From: Deltaproteobacteria bacterium
GTDB taxonomy: Bacteria > Desulfobacterota > Desulfobulbia > Desulfobulbales > Desulfobulbaceae
Assembly: GCA_024280455.1 (NCBI GenBank)
Contig: JAJRQC010000025.1
Span: forward strand, 1-52,910
Direction: 5' to 3'
Length of the DNA stretch: 52,910 nucleotides
Shown here: positions 51,291 to 52,910 of the stretch, in pieces
Position numbering within the stretch: the first letter of the stretch is position 1
Layout: every line of letters begins with the position of its first letter
The notes under the pieces: generated by a model
The model's database searches: none
Told to the model about the DNA's origin: nothing
What the model saw: only the letters and a program-made list of their open reading frames with translations
Translations under genes and position numbers: made by a program

Positions 51291-52202
51291 ATGTCTGAAC
51301 CCATTATTGACGTTGTTATTGTCGGGGCTGGTCCAGCCGGAATCCAGGCGGCAATACATGCCGCCAGAAAAAAAACAAGCGTCCTCATGCTTGGACGGAT
51401 TGAAAACAGCGCCCTGTATAACGCCCATATCGAAAACTATGCCTGCATTGCCGGAGTCTCGTCCGGTAAAGACCTGCTTGAAGCCGGTCTTTCACAGGTA
51501 ACCGGATTCGGCGCCGAGATATTCCCGGAAGATATCCTCAAAATAGAACAACAGGAGCAACTGTTTGAGCTCGAACTTGAGAGCGGCAAACATATTACCT
51601 GCCGAACCATTATTTTTTCCATGGGCGTTTCAAAGAAAAAACTCAGCGTGCCCGGGGAAAAAAAACTTGCCGGCCAGGGGGTCAGCTATTGTGTTGACTG
51701 TGATGCAAACTTTTACAGAGGGGCAACCGTTGTGGTGGCAGGTAACAGAAGTGCTGCTGTTGATGGTGCCCTCACCCTGCTCGGATATGCCGACAAGGTC
51801 TATCTTGTCGCCAAAGAGCTCAAAGTGTCAGACGAACTCATGGCGCGCCTCAAACAGAGTGAAGTGGAAGTTTTAGAACCCGCCTGGGTCAAGGAGATCC
51901 ATGGAGAACATGAAGTTACTTCCATCTCCCTTGAAGACGGCTCGCCTCTTGATGTTGACGGTATCTTTATCGAACTCGGCTCTAAAGGTGCCCTGCAACT
52001 TGCCACCCAGATCGGGGTTGCCCTTGACACCGAGCATTTCAAATACATCAACACCAACCGCAAGCAGGCGACAAATATTCCCGGCGTATATGCAGCAGGC
52101 GATATTGTCGGACCTCCTTACCAGATGGCCAAGGCTGTGGGTGAAGGCTGCGTCGCCGGGATGGAAGCGGCAACCTATGCCCGCAAACACAAAAAAAACT
52201 AA
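51291..52202 (+). CDS. Thioredoxin-reductase-like flavoprotein, atypical NAD(P) site
   Basis: The protein (about 303 residues from the ATG at 51291 with a CAGGAG ribosome binding site) has an FAD domain (VVIVGAGPAGIQAAIHAAR), the redox-active disulfide CVDCD at the usual TrxR place, and the C-terminal FAD motif PGVYAAGDIVGPPYQMAKAVGEG. In the pyridine-nucleotide domain the usual GGGDSA and HRR signatures are replaced by VAGNRSAAVDGA and VYLVAKELKV, so the NADPH 2'-phosphate-binding arginines are missing. It may use NADH, ferredoxin (as in FFTR-type enzymes) or another donor. Confidence 0.85.
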   Translation: MSEPIIDVVIVGAGPAGIQAAIHAARKKTSVLMLGRIENSALYNAHIENYACIAGVSSGKDLLEAGLSQVTGFGAEIFPEDILKIEQQEQLFELELESGKHITCRTIIFSMGVSKKKLSVPGEKKLAGQGVSYCVDCDANFYRGATVVVAGNRSAAVDGALTLLGYADKVYLVAKELKVSDELMARLKQSEVEVLEPAWVKEIHGEHEVTSISLEDGSPLDVDGIFIELGSKGALQLATQIGVALDTEHFKYINTNRKQATNIPGVYAAGDIVGPPYQMAKAVGEGCVAGMEAATYARKHKKN

Positions 52203-52237
52203 TACAAAGGGCCAAACAAAGAATGTGAGAGGGGAGA

Positions 52238-52542
52238 TCAGAATTTCTTCATCTTCTCCCCGATCACAGTGGCCTTGTCACAGTGAGCACCTTCTTTCGG
52301 GTTATACACCCCAGGAGAACGGTCATTACCCGGTCGGCTGTTCTTCAGCAGCGGGCGTTTTCTAACCTTGCCGGCAAATCCGACATTTTTCCATTAAACT
52401 CCAGACACTTATCATAGTCGGAAACGGCACGCCGGTGCAGAGCACATGCCCCTTCCAAGTCTTTTTTGAAATCATCGGGAATGTTATCGACTAACTTTTG
52501 CTTGACGAGTTTTAATAATTCATGCGAAGGTAATAATAGACC
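52238..52542 (-). pseudogene. Broken gene of unknown family
   Basis: A reverse-strand frame from about 52542 reads LLPSHELLKLVKQKLVDNIP, then DDFKKDLEGACALHRRAV and ends at 52345; a different frame then continues plausibly as PGVYNPKEGAHCDKATVIGE to a stop at 52238. No start codon fits. The pair looks like one gene of about 100 residues broken by a frameshift and lacking its start. Family not recognised. Confidence 0.4.
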
Positions 52543-52683
52543 TTAACAGTACCGATTGGACAAAACATGTGTCATTGCAATGGCTCGCACCAGACGGATT
52601 ATTTCCTGCAACAACTGGTTTCCAAGCCTCTCCAGTCCTTTAATCAGGGATATCGGTATATATTTACATCACGCATTCAGTCA

Positions 52684-52910
52684 GATAAACCAGCATGGCT
52701 GGACCAGATTATACAGGTCACAGCCACAACCAACGATGAAAATAGCCTAAAAAGTTCCATCTTTGAGGGCGATTTTCGGATAAACCAGCATGGCTGGACC
52801 AGATTGTACAGGTCACAGCCACAACAAACTATGAAAATAGCCCGGATCGGCATCACTTCGTGGGCGATTTTCGGATAAACCAGCATGGCTGGACCAGGAT
52901 TTTTAACGTC
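52684..52910. repeat. Reversed tandem hairpin repeats at the window edge
   Basis: Two full units of 95 bp (52684-52778 and 52779-52873) and a 37-bp partial unit run off the edge, in reverse orientation to the array at 29829. The first carries the GATGGAACTTTTTAGG variant of the loop (as in unit 3 at 30020), the second a GTGATGCCGATCCG variant. Both carry the CTGTAYAATC form of the second variable segment. Confidence 0.9.

Overview
The window reads as a chromosomal segment of a Gram-negative, probably anaerobic, sulfate-reducer-like Desulfobacterota (Desulfobulbales-like). This is inference from gene content: a Tat-exported superoxide reductase, a diheme diguanylate cyclase, a ferredoxin-type protein, NtrC-type regulation, large sensory kinases and a Tol system. 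No rRNA is present. One tRNA (His) is. Short mobile repeats are unusually dense.

Layout. (1) 1-2.7 kb: a 5'-truncated ureG cut by a palindromic repeat, a secreted Gly-rich protein, and a ferredoxin-like protein. (2) 2.7-9.3 kb: a small reverse-strand pair (YaiI-like protein, spermidine-synthase-like methyltransferase), then a Cpx-like envelope-stress module. That module has an OmpR-type regulator, a sensor kinase split by a frameshift, an EF-hand protein, a lipoprotein, a small periplasmic protein and a beta-barrel. GTAAA-type direct repeats lie just upstream of the -35 boxes of the regulator and the EF-hand gene. (3) 9.3-13.5 kb: a diheme cytochrome diguanylate cyclase and an exported beta-helix protein. 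(4) 13.5-24.6 kb: a long reverse-strand gene run with many 1-4 nt overlaps: hybrid kinase, exported unknown, 126-aa unknown, HPr, enzyme I, ThiL, a phosphatase with a cysteine-cluster tail, NtrC-type activator, YkgJ-like protein. (5) 24.6-33.8 kb: superoxide reductase and an NhaR-like regulator, then a dormancy/stress island of a hibernation-factor-like protein, CtpF-like P-type ATPase, PsiE, two tandem-domain universal stress proteins and a GGDEF protein. (6) 33.8-41.7 kb: chemoreceptor, PAS-LuxR regulator, a 1 kb graveyard of repeats and gene remnants, tRNA-His, a zinc-ribbon protein, and a PheA-ACT-TyrA fusion. (7) 41.9-52.2 kb: an MrfA-MrfB-like helicase-exonuclease fusion, SH3 protein, TlyA, the tol genes (cpoB, tolB, tolA, tolR, tolQ; no pal), and a thioredoxin-reductase-like flavoprotein. 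The window ends in a broken gene and repeats.

The most notable sequence-level structures are (a) a MITE-like family of about 100-170 bp whose copies carry 6-bp target duplications, two of them with an extra structured insert; (b) a 94-96 bp hairpin repeat, tandem at 29.8-30.1 kb and at the right end and single at 38.6 kb, with variable loops on a constant scaffold; (c) a small palindromic insertion flanked by 10-bp direct repeats. The most notable protein-level features are the PheA-TyrA and MrfA-MrfB fusions, the phosphatase with a YkgJ-like tail, and a thioredoxin-reductase homologue lacking the usual NADPH-binding arginines.
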